64,000 nt of DNA from Lota lota (GCA_026745465.1 JACYXH010000091.1:1498501-1562500), one strand, 5' to 3'. Counted from the stretch's first letter, positions 1 through 42,320 are shown. A program made the numbers and translations. The notes: a model not told the origin generated them from the letters alone.

Positions 1-8169
<8,169 letters not shown>

Positions 8170-10490
8170 TTCTAGCCAAACAATTGTGTTAGTTTTGAAC
8201 TGTAGGTAGTGGAAAACCTCATGTCAAACTCAGGAGGCAGAAAAAACTTTGTCATCCTCTGGGTTTTGGCCCAGAGGCTTCGGTACCGCTTCCGCGACGG
8301 CAGTAGCTCAAACAGTTTCTGATTGGGGTGGCTGGTGTCCCTAATGATTCTGAGGACCTTCTTGACACACCGGGCCTTGTAGGTGTCCTGGATGGAGGGA
8401 AGCTCACATCCGCTGATCCTTTCAGCTGTCCGCACTACCCTTTGCAACGCTTTGGGCAGTGCAGTTCCCGTACCAGGCAGTGATGCATCCCGTCAAGATG
8501 CTCTCCGTTGTGCCTCTGAAGAAGGCCCCCAGGATCTTGGGCCCCAAGCCGAACTTTTTCAGCCGCCTAAGGTGAAATAGGCGACGTTGTGCCTTTTTCA
8601 CCACCTGGTTGGTGTGCTCGTCCCAGGTGAGGTCGTTGGTGATGTGGACCCCCAGGAACTTGATGCTGTTTACCCTCTCCACAGCAGACCCATTGATGGT
8701 GATTGGTTTTGTCGGCGTTGATAGCGAGGTTGTTGTCTTGGCTGCACTGAGCCAGGCGGTCGACTTCACTCCTATAGGCCGCCTCGTTGCGGTCGGTGAT
8801 CAGGCCGATCACTGTCCTGTCATCGGCAAACATGATCACAGTGTTGGAGCCGTGTGTGGCCACGCAGTCATGGTTGTACAGGGAGTAGAGGAGGGGGCTT
8901 AGAACACAGCCCTGGGGGGCTCCTGTGCTGATGGTCATGGGGGCGTAGATCTTAGAACCCATCTTCACCACCTGTTTTCGATCTGACAGGAAGCTAAGGA
9001 TCCAGTCGCATAGGCCAGGGTCAATGCCTAGGTCCCTGAGCTTGCTGTCAAGTCTGGAGGGGACTATGGTGTTGAATGCTGAACTATAGTCCACGAACAG
9101 CATCCTCACATAGGAGTTCCTCTTGTCAAGGTGGGTGAGGGCTGAGTGGAGTGCTGTGGCAATGGCGTCTTCTGTCGATCTGTTATTCCTGTAGGCAAAT
9201 TGGTGAGGGACCAGGGTGGGTGGGAGCATTCTGCAGATCAGCACCTTGATACGCTTCTCAAAGCATTTGCTTACTATGGGGGTGAGAGCAACAGGGCGCC
9301 AGTCATTTGGGCATGTTACCTTGCTCTTTTTCGGTACTGGGATGATGACTGATGACTTGAAGCAGGTGGGCACTATGCCTGTGGAGAGGGAGAGGTTGAA
9401 AATGTTTGTGAATACACCAGCCAGCTGGTCTGCAAATGCTTTGAACACCCGGCCTGGTATTCCATCTGGCCCGGCCGCTTTTCGGATGTTGATGCGTTTG
9501 AATACCACACGCACATCTTCCTCTGCGATGACCAGAGCGCTGGCCGTGTCGTTTGTGGTGTAGGCTCTCTAGGAGGTTGGTGTGGCTCAGTCCAAAGTGG
9601 GCGTAGAAACTGTTCAGCTCATCTGGTAGAGAGTCAGCTGTGCAGCTAAGGGTCTCTTTGAAGTCAGAGATTGTGTGTAGTCCCTTCCACATACTGCGTG
9701 GGTCATTGCTGCTTAGCTGTGACTCTATTTTCTTGCCATAATCTCTCTTGACTGCCTTGATCACTCTTCGAATGTCATAGTGGGCAATTTTTATTTCTGT
9801 AGTATCTCCGTTTTTGAATGCTGCTTTTCTTGTAGATAGTACTGTTTTGACGTCAATATTAATCCATGGTTTCCGGTTTGGATACACACGGACTGTTTTC
9901 GTGGGGACCACTTCCTCTATCACCTTTTCTATGAAGCCCAGGGTTCCTGCCGCGACCTCGCTTGCCGCAAACTCTGTCACTGAACCAAAGCAGTCCTGAA
10001 GGATTGCGTCTGATTTGACAGACCAGCGTCGACTCATGCGCATGATACCTACCCAGCTCCCTGCGCACACCCTCTTCCACAACGCTAGGCAGACCTATTG
10101 CTATAGCTAGCGTGCGTGCCACGTGTTTTGGGGGGGTGGCTTTGGAGAGATGGGATCTTTTGCGGTTAAATACTTTCAACATCTAGCAAACTCTTCTTCT
10201 AGTTTCTCCAAATTGCCTACTCTAGCTTTGAGTTCTATTTGAGAGCGAGCAAATAACAATTAGTGAATCTGTATTATTGCAAGCAAAACCCCACCGGTGA
10301 GTGATCTGTTTCATATTAAACAAATATTTTGACCCGCTACTAATAAGGCCACAAACAAAACAGACTTTGACAGAAATTAATACAATTTGTATCTAGAGCC
10401 TTCTCAGCATTCTGGCCGGAAGTGATCTGTCAGTTAAAAATTCAACTAGCCTCGCTAAACAGACGCCATCACGGCGTACCGATCAGCCAG
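8170..10490 (-). mobile_element. Degenerate L2-like LINE, reverse-transcriptase region
   Basis: On the minus strand, consecutive frames encode a non-LTR reverse transcriptase. From 10082 down there is a pre-RT segment with the motif VVPTKTVR...NRKPWIN. From 9514 down comes the RT core, with GPDGIPGRVFK, FAYRNNRSTEDA, LFVDYSSAFNTI, STGAPQGCVLSPLL and the catalytic box FADD. From 8769 and 8447 down come the C-terminal pieces IKFLGVHI and LQRVVRTAERI-like. Wording and order match fish LINE-2 elements as I know them. At least three frame changes (near 9555, 8710 and 8440) separate the pieces, and no endonuclease domain is visible, so the copy is dead and 5'-truncated or internally deleted. Positions 10190-10490 look like upstream non-coding element sequence, but that boundary is a guess. 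Confidence 0.85.
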
Positions 10491-12265
10491 ACAGCCATCC
10501 TCCTCATGTCCTCTTGCTCTTTTTTCTTTCTCCTTCTCATCTTCCAGCCAGAGTTGGGCTTCCCGAGCCTCACCGATTAGAGCTAATTAAGTTGAGATGG
10601 GCCTCCAAAACAAAACAGAATGTAGGGTGAAAGGAAAGGGCCTACATTGTACTGGAGCTGCTCAGCCAAGAAGGAATAATTTCCCCCCCATTAGAATCTG
10701 GTTAGGGTCACAAGTGCATGGAGAGAAAAGAAGGCAATGAGAGGGGCGGCGCAGAGGGGAGCAGTACTAAGGGGAGCAAGAGGAATTTAGGCCTATAGGT
10801 ACCACCAAGCATAGAGAGCATAACGCCCAACCCACTGGCTTGCAGACTGCTCCACTGTTAAAGTAGACCAAAGTGCATTATATTCGTTTCAATGACTGAA
10901 TGTGTTATTTGTTAAAAGAGAAAGGAACAATACAAATAGTTGGACCATTTTGCCATGTTGTCCAGTCCTTGCTATTGTTGTTGCTGCCTTTTTTTTTTCA
11001 CAGCTGTATCTTTTAAGCTGTAAATGCTGGAAAAGAGCGTTGCTCTTAATACAATCAGTCAAGATTACAATGGAATTGCTTTTAAATTATTTTATACGCA
11101 TAAAACCAGTTTATGCATATTACTGTAATAGACGTACTCAAAAGGCAGAAGAGCAGTATGGATTTCCCTTTTCCAGTAAAATAATGTAAAGCCAAGTGAA
11201 TTCTGATCTGCTGATGAATATGAATATCGACCAACATGTCTGCATGTCTGCAGGTGGTGGCAAACAACTACTTAATAAAAAAATAGATGGCAATAAAGCA
11301 AATATTCTGCTTCTGCATTGTACTTTAAACTTAAAGTTCCATTCCTACCCCAGTGGTAGGAATGGTGGCAGTAGACGAAATACTTAATGTAGGAAAGCTC
11401 TGAGGCTGCTGGCCAGAAGGCAATGTCACATGAGACCATGTCAAGCCCCCTATCTTTACCAATACTGATAATCAGTTGGTGATGCCAATATTCAAAATCA
11501 ATATTTGATATTGATAAGAGAGACTAGGTATTGAGAAATGAATACGCATTGTCTTGACCACTTGGTTAACAAATGTAGTTAGTTCAATTCGTGTGCTAGT
11601 CTAGGATCAATAGTGCCATGAAAAAAAACTCTGCGTTTAACTGATCTTTTGTTCCCATGTATAATGGCCGTTTGACAGGGAGCTGGGGGTCAAATCACAA
11701 GGAGGTTTGTGGGTGATGGTGCGGGTGCTTGGTGTTTGCTTGGTGCATTCAATTCCTCTGGATGTCCTCTGCTGGCTTTCCTGATATAGTGATGGAGGAA
11801 TGGGATTAGTTTTATGCTACAGATGCTATTGTGTTGACCTAGATCCAGTGCCTCCAAAAAGGTTTAAATGAAATGTGTGCATCACATAATGCCATAAAAA
11901 GCCAAATTAAAAGGCCTTCTGTGAGCTGGTAGGAAATGTGTCTCTGTTGACGTCTGTTGGCGGGGTTTGTGGTGGATTGTTGGTTGTGGCGTCGTAGTGA
12001 TGTCTTGAAAGCTTGTGGCATACACAAAGCAACTATTCCCAATCAATGGATGGCATGAAATGGCTGCCGCGTGGGATCCGCTGCAACGGGTTTACTGATG
12101 GAGTTTATGATGGCCGTGCAGAAGGGGGCGGATGGTGTTTTCAAGGGGTGCAGGTGCTCCCTTCACCACTAGATGAATAGCATTCCCTCCCCCTGTTTCT
12201 CCTACACACACCCTACCCCCACACCCTACTGCTTCAGCCTCTTCATCTTCCACACATACACTGAA

Positions 12266-12308
<43 letters not shown>

Positions 12309-12937
12309 ATGGGAGAAAAACACTGACGGAAAAAACCTCCCTGGTCGAAAAGGGAAAGTGCTAGAAGAGTAGGATACTCTATAGAGCAAAACAGAGACAC
12401 GGACAGACTGGGGGATGGAGAGAGTGAGGGGTGTGGTGTAGGCATGGGGGGGATGGGGGATGGACACATGATATGGCACCAGATGTCCGGGCCAGCCGGC
12501 TGCCTTGTAAAAAGCTTTGATTGAGGAGGGCCTGACGTCTCGTCAAGGATCTGTTTCCTCGCCAGCTCAGCCCAGTGTGCTAGTTTTGTTGTTAGCTAAA
12601 GTAGTAGCATGCTGTTTCTCTTCCTCGTTTCTCTTTCCTTCCCCTCACAAACAGCTGCTGCAATACACGGAATACATTTGCAGAAAATATTTGTATGTAT
12701 TTTGATATATTTGTTGGTACGGGTCAATACACACCTAGATCTGACCTGTTCCAATCATGACCTGTGCTGAGCAGAATACACAGAACCTTAGTTTTGAGTC
12801 AATAGAATAGAAGTCTTAACTTGTAATCATTGGGATCTCTTAGGAGACTGTAACTTGCTTTTCCCGCAGTGGCTAATGTCTGTCTCTGTCTCTGTCACGC
12901 TCATGCTCACTCTCACGCTCACTTACTCAAACCCTTC

Positions 12938-13170
12938 TTTATTTGAGTTTCTCCCAATGGTAATGTGGCTGCAGTGACCCATGAAGACTATGATGAGAGA
13001 AAAAGGGGATGAGGATGGAGACGGTTTCAAAGCCTATTGGCAAAGAAAGCCACCTGTTGTTTTTCCTTTTAATGTGTGTCCTTTTGTTTGTAAGCCCTAC
13101 AAATGCTAGTACTGGGTCGGATTAGCCTGTTTGTAGTCTGTGGTGTGTGTGCATGAGAATGAGACACATG
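12938..13170 (+). repeat. Dispersed repeat, copy A (inverted partner at 34770-34990)
   Basis: About 230 bp match the reverse complement of 34770-34990 with only scattered differences. Shared anchors include TGGCTGCAGTGACCCATGAA, AGCCTATTGGCAAAGA and TGGGTCGGATTAGCCTGT. No terminal inverted repeats, tail or coding sequence were recognised, so the element class is unknown. Confidence 0.85.
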
Positions 13171-13250
13171 TAATATATGTATGTTTTCATTGGTCTCTTA
13201 CTCCCAGATATGCATTAACCTCACCGGGCTGAAAGGCTGTTTGGGTTTTA

Positions 13251-13409
<159 letters not shown>

Positions 13410-14450
13410 AGGCTGGCGCCAGCATCCGATTTGTTTTAGGATATCTTCATCGCTGAATTTCGATGTTGCATATGAATATAAGAAAATCAATCTATAAAAA
13501 AAAGAATATCATAGCCTAGTTATGGAAATGCATACCCAGAAATATTCTCGCCATAAGGAACAACATACTGGAACATAATGACACACCTTTGGAGTAGCAT
13601 CTAGTTGTCTATTTATTAGGCTTATGTTACTGCGGCTGGGCCTTTTCATGCTAGCTATGGCACGTGATTGACCCCTTTTTGTATGAAAAATCCATCTAGA
13701 TCGATAATATTATATTGTAGTCATTGACACACGCAGGTTTTGGAAAAAGAAGGCTACATTGCAGGTCACATGATTAATGCAAGTGTTTGGACAAACTGAG
13801 CTACCTGCTCAGTATGGGCTATCTAAGCTAATGAGCATTATTATTTTTATTGTTATTATTATCACAAGGGAGCTCAGTTTGACCGCCCAGTATGTCAGTT
13901 CAATCTATGGGGTAGCCCATCTGGAGTGGAGAACTCGGTTGTTCAGAACACTTACACATTGTAAAGAAAACATTTAGTAAGTGTACACTCGATATTCACT
14001 GTGACCCATTGTTGTCCTGACTTAATAACATGCATGCATGCATCATTCTTACCTCCCACCTTCCGTCTATCGTCTGCCTTGCTTCATCTTTTCTCTCGCT
14101 GTCTGCAATCCTCTTCTCATAGATCATACACACAATCATAAATTAATATATCAGAGAATGTGTTGCTTAGCAGAGCAGAAAAGGTTGGAGATGTGGTGAA
14201 GGGGCAACCAAAGTGTCATATTTGAAATTAATTGTCGTTTGTGTTCATTTCCAAATGTCTCCCTAAGGTTGTGAGACTTGTTGGGCCCTTAAAGCATCTG
14301 CCACCTGCATTCCATCGTCCACCACCGCAAGATTTACAGTGGTCGACCGAGCGCGAGTTTAGGAGCTTCAATTATGATTGCATGCAGTGACAGAATCCAA
14401 TCTTTCAAGAAGACTGGAGGCAGTCTATACATCCTTGTCCTAATCTAGAC

Positions 14451-15117
14451 TAGGAATGGGCCTGAGTCCTCGAGTACTCGATATGGAAATGAGTATTCAT
14501 TCAAAGTATAGAGTAATCGCAGTGATGTAACTGTCAAACATCACTCAGTCTAACGTTACAGGCAGAATGGCGAACAGGCATAAGTGATGTTTGAAAGTAT
14601 TTCGACAAAATAAAATAAATTATATGCAGTGCAAGCTAGTATGTAACGTTAAACATGCGTATCATAGAACCACTAGTTCGCTGTTTTCTCTATTTGCTTT
14701 CTCTACAGGCAGCCTTGCATCACCTCATTTGCTAGCACTGTGAAAACGCGCCGTTGTAATTCCACTAGTTTAGAGAAGATTCGCCAGCTCATCACGAAAA
14801 TGATGACTGGAGATATGCTGCCGTTAAGCTTTGTGTAAGGAGAAGGCTTCCGTGAGCTGATGCCGTTTGTTGAGCCAGAGTACAAGCTACTATCGTGGTG
14901 ACCAAGAACCACGAGAGTGATGAAGATGTATGACCAAAGCACGTGCGCTGTGGAGCACAGTAAGGTAGGCGTACCCTAACCCCTTCCCGCATTTTGGCTT
15001 CGGTATTCATTTCGGACCCTATTGTTGCATTCAAGGTTTTTGGGGAGTACTTAGGTACTCTATAATAATTGAATGTGAGTACTCAAATATTGAAATTACT
15101 TTAAAAGCCCGTCCCTT
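14451..15117 (+). mobile_element. hAT-superfamily transposon relic with 8-bp target duplication
   Basis: The 8-bp direct repeat ATCTAGAC occurs at 14443-14450 and again at 15118-15125, directly bracketing the element. Its ends TAGGAATGGGC and (reversed) AAGGGACGGGC both resemble the hAT consensus CAGGGATGGGC. Inside, on the plus strand, are a broken BED-finger-like segment near 14590 (KYFDK...CKL, with stops) and, near 14750-14900, a transposase-like segment (KIRQLITKMM, MLPLSFV, GFRELMPFVEPEYK) that also has stops. At 667 bp it is an internally deleted, non-functional copy. Confidence 0.8.
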
Positions 15118-17294
15118 ATCTAGACAAGTGTGTCCAGCTGCCCACCCTTTTGTCCAGGTTGCTGTCCAACACGTCTCTCAAAAGTTGTGATCAGACTAAC
15201 TTAGTTGGCCAGCAGTCTTGTCTTTCTAAACCTAAGCCGACCTACCTGCCCTGTATATCTTCGCTGTTCTATACACTCATTTGGTCAAAAATACTAAACC
15301 TGGAGAAGTAGGCAATTCTATTAAAATTTCTAGAACATTCCCCTAATCTACATATTCAGTATCTGCACTACAGATAACTCTACACATTTAATATCAATAA
15401 TTGATTGTTGAACATTGTTCCCCAAAAACCCCATTCAATATGTACAATTAAAACGTACATTCTGACCATGTTTTTCCTATGAGCCATCCTCTAAATTAAA
15501 CTTGGTCGCAATTTAATTCCCATTCAATTTGATTGCCTTGAACAGAACATGCCACAAGATCTAGATTTGAACATTGGTGTATTTACCCTGCTGCAAGCTA
15601 TGCTATAATTGTCAAAATTCCCCTAATTCTTTTGGGAAAATTTTTAATATCTTTTGAAGGCACACTGCTCCTGATAAGTGCATCTCCAAAAAATAGTCCA
15701 ATCAAATTGTAAGAGATTAGAGAATTCATGACACAGCAAATGTTGAACAGCTGTAATCCAGAGTCCTACAAGCGTGTAGGACTCTGGTCAAGGATCCAGA
15801 ACCACCACCAGTACTCTAGATTAAACGCCAGCCCGGGACCTGGGCTGCGGTAATCAGACATTGACTCCAGATCTGGGGATGTGTCTGCCAGCCAGCCTGC
15901 ATGGGGAATTGAAAATTATTTTAGAAAAGATTATCTCCCCCACACTGCTGGGAAACGGCTTATTCAATTGTGCATTGGATGGGTATCACGCTACAAAAGG
16001 CTTCATAACATAATGAGTTCATGTTTGTTTTAATGGTAATTAATATAATTTCAAACTTATTTTGTTCAAATTAAAATACCCCAAAAAACTCTTTGAACAA
16101 TTCAGAACATATTTGTTTTCTTCTGTATATTTATACAGTTGGTATTTCACACATCTCAAATATCTTACAAGGACTAGGGCCTTTGATGCATACTTTATTA
16201 AGGTGGCTTAATTATGTTTGCTTGATTTATTAATACTGCCAGCATTGAGTTACACGGGATAAAAAGCTGCTTGTGTGTCAAACTCCACCAAAATTAAGAT
16301 TGAAGAATGCATTTAAGTTGGCTGGCTATCTAACATTGGCTAACACTAACAGTAATATATGTTTTACATTGTCTATAATTGATAATGTCATTGATTCAGC
16401 TTTTATAGTATGCATGCTTTAGGCCTAACCCTAAAAATGGACATTAGGGCCATTATATACAAAGGATAACAATATTGATATCTGTCGGCTTATTGATTAA
16501 TGTCTGTCATTAACTAAATGCCTTTTTGTTTTGCTGCATAATCTTTGCCATCACTACATGGGGGCTTGCCATCATTTGGCTGCTGGCCAATATCTGTGAG
16601 AGGAAAATGAAACACCATTGTTTAAGCTAGGCCTGCACACTATCCACAAAAGTAAAAAGTAGCCTGTTTTTGTAACATAACTGGGAGACACTTTGTTCAT
16701 TTAGGGGCGGGGTTATATTGCTGTTAATGCGGTTCAGGGAACGTTTGATTAACGTTCCCTGCTAACCCAAAACTGCCGGTCACTATTAAACTATTTAACT
16801 ATAGAAGGCAGTTTGAGTCCATATTTACATCTTATCCTATGTTTTTAAAACTTTTGTGGGTTTAGCTCGGCATTTGGGATCAATCCATATTGCTACCATG
16901 TTACCCACTATCCCACTATTCATCTAAAATAAGCTGTTTTAGGGTTTGGTTTTCCTTCAATACAGTTCTGCCAATGGCCTCGTTTGACAGACTGGAGACA
17001 GCTGTCATTTGAGTGGAATGCGTGTCATCCTTGAGCGTCTGTTCGGGACGCAATACACGGAAACAGCAGTTGTTCCACCACCCCCAGCAGTTTATTTTGA
17101 CACATGTCAATACTATGTCTGCAGATGTACATTCTACTAGTGCCACCCTAAAGCAAAAGGCATAAAAATGAAGCCTACGGTACATTTGATTTGCTTTTGG
17201 GATTTACCTTTTTGTCCTTTAAAAGCAGGAGCAAAGTTTGCGTTAAGCCCAAACACCATATAGGCATCTTTCTCTATCAAATATTCTCTCGCTC

Positions 17295-17454
<160 letters not shown>

Positions 17455-18648
17455 AAGTGCTCGCCCTTATCCCGCACACGGCTCTGCCAAAAAAAAGACC
17501 ACAGAGTTGGCTGCTGATGCTAACGGCAATTAGCCTCAGCTGTACCAGTTATGTCAGGAAAGGCTTTGTGAGACGACGTGTTGGCAGTTTCTTACACCCC
17601 TGTGTAAAGAGAGAGGAGCTGAGCCCAGGGAGGCTCTCTGCGAAGCAGTTATTGAGATGAACACTGTTTTTAAACCGATGAAAGAATTCACTTGTGGTGG
17701 GCTCCAAGGAAGACTGCAGAAACAAATGTAGGGACATCTGCTACCGTTTGATCTGCCTCTCCTGTTGACGATCACCCTGCTGGTTGTACAGCTGTGTGTG
17801 GTGCAACCACATATTTTAACTGCTAATTGATTAAGGGTTCATTGTCCGATTTTCTGTATAAATAGAGTCCAAATTTAGTTTTTAAGGACATAAACAAAAT
17901 GTTTTTCAAAAAAAGTGTTTTTCAAAATGGTAATACAATTGTAATTCAAGTTTAATAATGTTAGTGACAATAACAATGCAACATGGTAAGATAACCTTTG
18001 TACAGTTGGTATAACTGCATATTCACCACTAATTGGTGAGTTGGAAAGACTCTGGCCAGGATGCTGACAGGTGGGTGACTATTTCACCAATTTCATCCAA
18101 GCCTACATTTCCTTGCCACTGGAAAAGAAGGGCTTTTAGATTTTTGTCTCTCTAAAAATACCCTTTTAGTAATTTCTTACAGATCTTTGTATAAAGCCAA
18201 CCAACAAACAACCCTGAAGGTTTTAGTTTTTTTGTTCACTTGGGAACAAAGTTTACCATTCTAATTAGCTATGTTGAAGCACAAAGCTTTAACCATCTGC
18301 TTACTCCCCAAGAACCCCAGGGAACACAAATAGGCTTGGCACTAATTGGCTCTAGCACTTTGGACAAGAGATGTTCAAGATGCATTCGTTGTATCCACAA
18401 ATGACAAAACCTGCCTCTGTTTGAAGTGGATGCCATGGTATGATGAGTCCTTAGCTTGTGTAGTGTTGTTATTGTATAGATAGACGGACAGGGGCCTGTG
18501 TAGTATAGTGCATAATAAACACACGTCCAGCACCTTTACTGTCTACCATGTGGATGTAATGGAATCATGTTTTCATCAGTCTCATCTCAGGCACTCACTC
18601 TCACATAGCAGGGAATGCAGTGTGCACCACCCATCTCATTCTGCTCCT

Positions 18649-18786
<138 letters not shown>

Positions 18787-19763
18787 TTTGCTGCACTCTC
18801 CCTGTACCCCACAGGGGGCCGGCCCTACCCTTATGCGCCAAACAAGAGGACAACATTTCCCGGACTAGATAATGTACATTCGTACCCTGCTTAATAATTT
18901 CTCCTTCTCATCATGCTTGTTATATTATTAGACACCGCAATTAAACCTCATGGACATTATTGGCTCCAATGTGACGATGCTTTGTTTCCAATGCTCTTTG
19001 TGATTGGCTGAAAATGGTGCCAGGTGATGTCATGCGATGTCTACTTTTGGTGCCGTCTAGGGCTGGAAACTATTGATTTCATATCGCTATCACAATATGA
19101 GGGAGTGCAATTTCCAAATCGCGAAAGATACTGTTTCATCAGTTGCATTATTATCGAAAGTTTTTTAGTTTTTTTACATCTTTTGCCTGATATGAATTTT
19201 AGCCCTGTGTACAGTTTGTTCATACTTAATTGAGTTACTTTAATTGAGAATTGCAAGCAAATCAAATCTGGAACAAGGTCAAATTTCACCATACTTGAAA
19301 GCCGAATTGGAGACCCTGTTGAGCTGTGTGGAATATATCATTGTCAGTATTAATGAAGCTTATTTTAACATCATGCAATGAAGCAATAGGGAATTCCAAC
19401 TGTGCCCATCAAACAATATCAACAGAGAATGTCACTGAAAAGCAACAATGAGCCCACCCATGTGCTCTTGTCATGAGATGCAATGAAAATACTTGACTTA
19501 TTATTATGCTGAATCCCCATCCTGCCTACAATACTGCTGAACTAGGGCTGGTCATACATTTTGTTTGTGTACGAACAATCTGTGATACTAATACTTTGAT
19601 GGCTTCATTTATAATTAATGTTCAACACTGGTTGAGCTACTGTGTGTTGGTTACTCACTCCAATAAAAATCCCCTGTCTACTGTAAAAAGGCACATTCTG
19701 CAAAGCTTATGCTAGACCAGGCTAGGGTACTTGCTGTTGCTAGTCTTATTTTCCACCAGCCTT

Positions 19764-19764
19764 C

Positions 19765-19803
<39 letters not shown>
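19764..19803. repeat. (TTG)n trinucleotide repeat
   Basis: About 13 TTG/TGT units in non-coding DNA. Confidence 0.95.
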
Positions 19804-21173
19804 ATTAGTATTTGTTGTCACGTTTGCTAGTCTATAGTGTTATAATGTTTGGAAATTTGGTTGTTTCACTATAGAATATGAATCAGTTATAGGTCAAGTC
19901 CTGTAGCCATCTATCAAAATGTCTTGCAGTATGTCGATTCATGATTTATATACATAAATGTAGAATTATTGAAGTACACAAGTTTTAAGTGTTTTTCCTT
20001 TTTCCTCATATGCTAAAAGGTGTGTGTGTGTGTGTGATGACTTCATACAACATGTGCCCTTGTGCATTGATCATAATGTGTTGATGCTGTAACAGAAAGC
20101 GCATACACCCACTCCCAACGAAGTCCACTGACGCAAACACAAAACCACTTACATACTCACACTTACTGGGATATATAGACAGTACACTTCATCAGACGTG
20201 AGAGGGAGAGAGCTAATCATAACTAAGAGAACTACAATAGTCTAAAGCCTATAAGTAATGTAATATTAAGAAAACAGAAATCGGCAATTTGCTTTTTTAC
20301 ATTATGTTATTGAAGGCGCTGTAGGTAAGATTCACCAGCTCTAATTTGAGTGTGATTGATCAGTAGTAGTGGTCCTATGCTGTAGTGCTCATGAACAGGG
20401 CTGAAGGCTCAGGGGTCCAAACAAAACCCATCTGCTCCTGTTAAGACTCAATCAGCCACTTAGGAGTGTTATGGTAGGATCAGTGGCAGGGTTGAGATTG
20501 AGACTCCGTTAAGCCTCGAACACAATGGACACACACGCACCATAAAACCAGTTTTACACAGGGGGAGAGAGAAGGGGAGACAAATGGCCAGTTAATCAAA
20601 CCAAACCAACCTACCGAACGTACACACACACACACACTAGTACCTTAAATTACCTAATTTAGTCCCCTCATTAATTCAAGTGCTTATTGAAGCAATTGAA
20701 ATCCTTAATTTGATTCATCATCTCGTATTCAAAAATCACCTGGCCAATCGAATCCTAATTAGACGGTGTGCGCTTTGGATTGAAGGTAAGATTCTAACGA
20801 GTGTTTTTTGAGGTTGAGCATGATCTTGGTGCAGAGCTTTGTGTTGATGAAGATCAGTTGAAACGTTGCTCTCGCTGTGAACCTCAATGAGATTGTTGTC
20901 GGAGTGCTTCTGCTGTATTACTCTGCATTAACATCAGTTTGTTTAATCACCCAAAACTGCTGTGTTCTATTAGTAGGACATGCATGGGAATTTGGTCTCG
21001 TGTGTGTGTGCTAGATGACGTTGAGCTGTGTGACCCAGCCCTGCAGCTCCCAGCAGGACTAATGAATCATGGGAACTGGCGGTCCTCCAAAGCTTACCCC
21101 TCACACACGCCAGAGGAATGTTTAGCACATTTGAAACCATTGCTGCTTATTTATTTACTTAAGCTTGAGGGCT

Positions 21174-21567
21174 TTAAAGGTGCTTTTGGTAAGATTTAAG
21201 AGCTCTAATTTGAGTGCAGTTTATTAGAAATGCCATAGCCATTCGTCAGCTATAGTGAGCGAAATGCTCTGTGAGTAATATCTAATCTGGTTGACTACGC
21301 CTGCCTCTGTATAAGGACAATTTAGATTTCAGACAGCTCCCGGTCCATTTCTGACCAATCATGTCCACTTTTCTCTGATAGGTTTGTGCAATCCACCTTG
21401 CCTGTCAATATGTACACACAGCATAATCATAGCTCCACCACAGGCGAGTGAATGCAACACATCTCAGTGGCGGCGAAACCATGAGGGAGTTGAGAGGGAG
21501 GGCGTATTCATTTTGGGTTGTATGTTTTCAAAATCTTGCTCTCAGATCTTGCCTACACCAGCTTTAA
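21174..21567. mobile_element. MITE-like element with long imperfect terminal inverted repeats
   Basis: The left end (TTAAAGGTGCTTTTGGTAAG...) is an imperfect inverted copy of the right end (reverse complement TTAAAGCTGGTGTAGGCAAG...). Similarity continues for about 30 bp at each side. It is 394 bp long with no coding capacity. A diverged relative of its left end lies near 20312. Confidence 0.6.
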
Positions 21568-21602
21568 GGGCCTCATACAAGGTTGACATAACAACAAAGG
21601 CG

Positions 21603-21766
<164 letters not shown>

Positions 21767-21893
21767 TCTAGCCCAGCACAAGTTTGGGGTTCTGTTGCTG
21801 GGATCATTGCTGCTCGCTGGTGGGCAAACCCCCGATGAACACCTTTTGCATGCCTCATCGTCTCGTTCCCCTCCATCTCTCTCTATCTGTTGA

Positions 21894-40636
<18,743 letters not shown>

Positions 40637-40665
40637 CCCCCCCCCCCCCCCCCCCCCCCCCCCCC
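40637..40665. repeat. Poly(C) run of 29 directly after the ARHGAP39 stop codon
   Basis: Uninterrupted C starting on the base after TAG. It lies in the 3' UTR of the plus-strand transcript. Confidence 0.97.
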
Positions 40666-41267
40666 GTGACCGACAGTGTACACGACAAACACTCAACCTG
40701 TGCTAACACCCCACCCCCCTAGTACAGGGACATTGTGGTGCACCAATACGCCATAGGATAAAGAATAACACGCACACACATATACACACACATTTTATTG
40801 GCAGGGATGTCACGATAAAAAATACGAAAACATAAACAACATACTCTCAACATCACATATTATGACCGTGGGGTAAAAAACATTTGCCTTTTACTAATTT
40901 GTTTCTATTATTTGACACCTCAGTAACCTCCTTTTGATTGCACACGGCGTGCAACACACACACACACACACACACACACATGCGCGTGCCCCCTGGTCTC
41001 ATTAATACACACACAGCCGTCTGGACCACAAAACACACTGCCTTCTTCAACAAAACACCGGTGTGCTTTTGCATTCTTTTAACCCACCCAGGAAGAACAA
41101 AAAAAAGACGAACTGCAAACCAGTGTGAACTGAACTGGCCTGTGGCTGAGACAAGAGCCAGGATGAGAGGGGTGGGTGATGTATGGTGGGCTCAGGGGAG
41201 GAGGGGGGGGCCTTCTCGGCTCTGTCTCCTGAGCGCACCCAAGTATGAAGGTGCTGAGGCAATGTCG

Positions 41268-41429
<162 letters not shown>

Positions 41430-42152
41430 CCCATCGGCTTGCAGCTGCCAAATAAAGCTTCCAACACACACTACAACGATTGAGGAGGGTAAGAGTACTG
41501 CGGCTAATAAGAAGCTATGGAGGAGTAAATGATGTCCACACACACAATGGTATTTACATGGATGAAGGAATGGGTATTATAAGAATTGAGTGATTGACAT
41601 TGACCTCTCCCCCCCCCCCATCCTTCATTGTACCTGACCATTGACGCCCCCCAACAACCTTGAACCTCCCCTCCCCCCCCATTCCTCTTAAAGACTGATT
41701 TACTGACGTGTCCGTCCTGTGGGGTTTGTCCGTCAAGCTGTTTTAAAGAAGCCGTATGTCCATCCTATTGTTTACAGACACACCTGTCTGCGGTGGTCTA
41801 TATTTTAAGGGTTTGTCGGGGGTGTTTTGGGGGATTTTAACCTGAGCTCTACAAGTTATTTATTTATATTTATTTTGTCTTTTTAATGCCTTTGAAAGAT
41901 GTATAATTGCTCCCCCAACCCCTCTCCATTTGTCACTTTCTAGTAAAAGGTGTTTGTGTGGATATACTTTTGTTTCAAAATGAGATGTTTATACACACAT
42001 ACATGTTGAGATGTGGCCCTTTTATGTACATGTGGGTATGTGTGAATGTTTCGTCCTGTATAGATGCACTCTTGTCAATCTACTTAACACAAAAGGGATG
42101 AATGTGTAATTTGTTTTGAATATTTTGAAATTTTCCTTTCAATGTGGTTCAG

Positions 42153-42320
<168 letters not shown>

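Noticed and set aside
9146..9563. Plus-strand ORFs across the LINE
   Set aside because: Antisense shadows of the reverse-transcriptase frames.
19060..19300. Possible hAT-like element starting TAGGGCTGGAAAC
   Set aside because: Only one end resembles a terminal repeat. I found no matching right end or target duplication.
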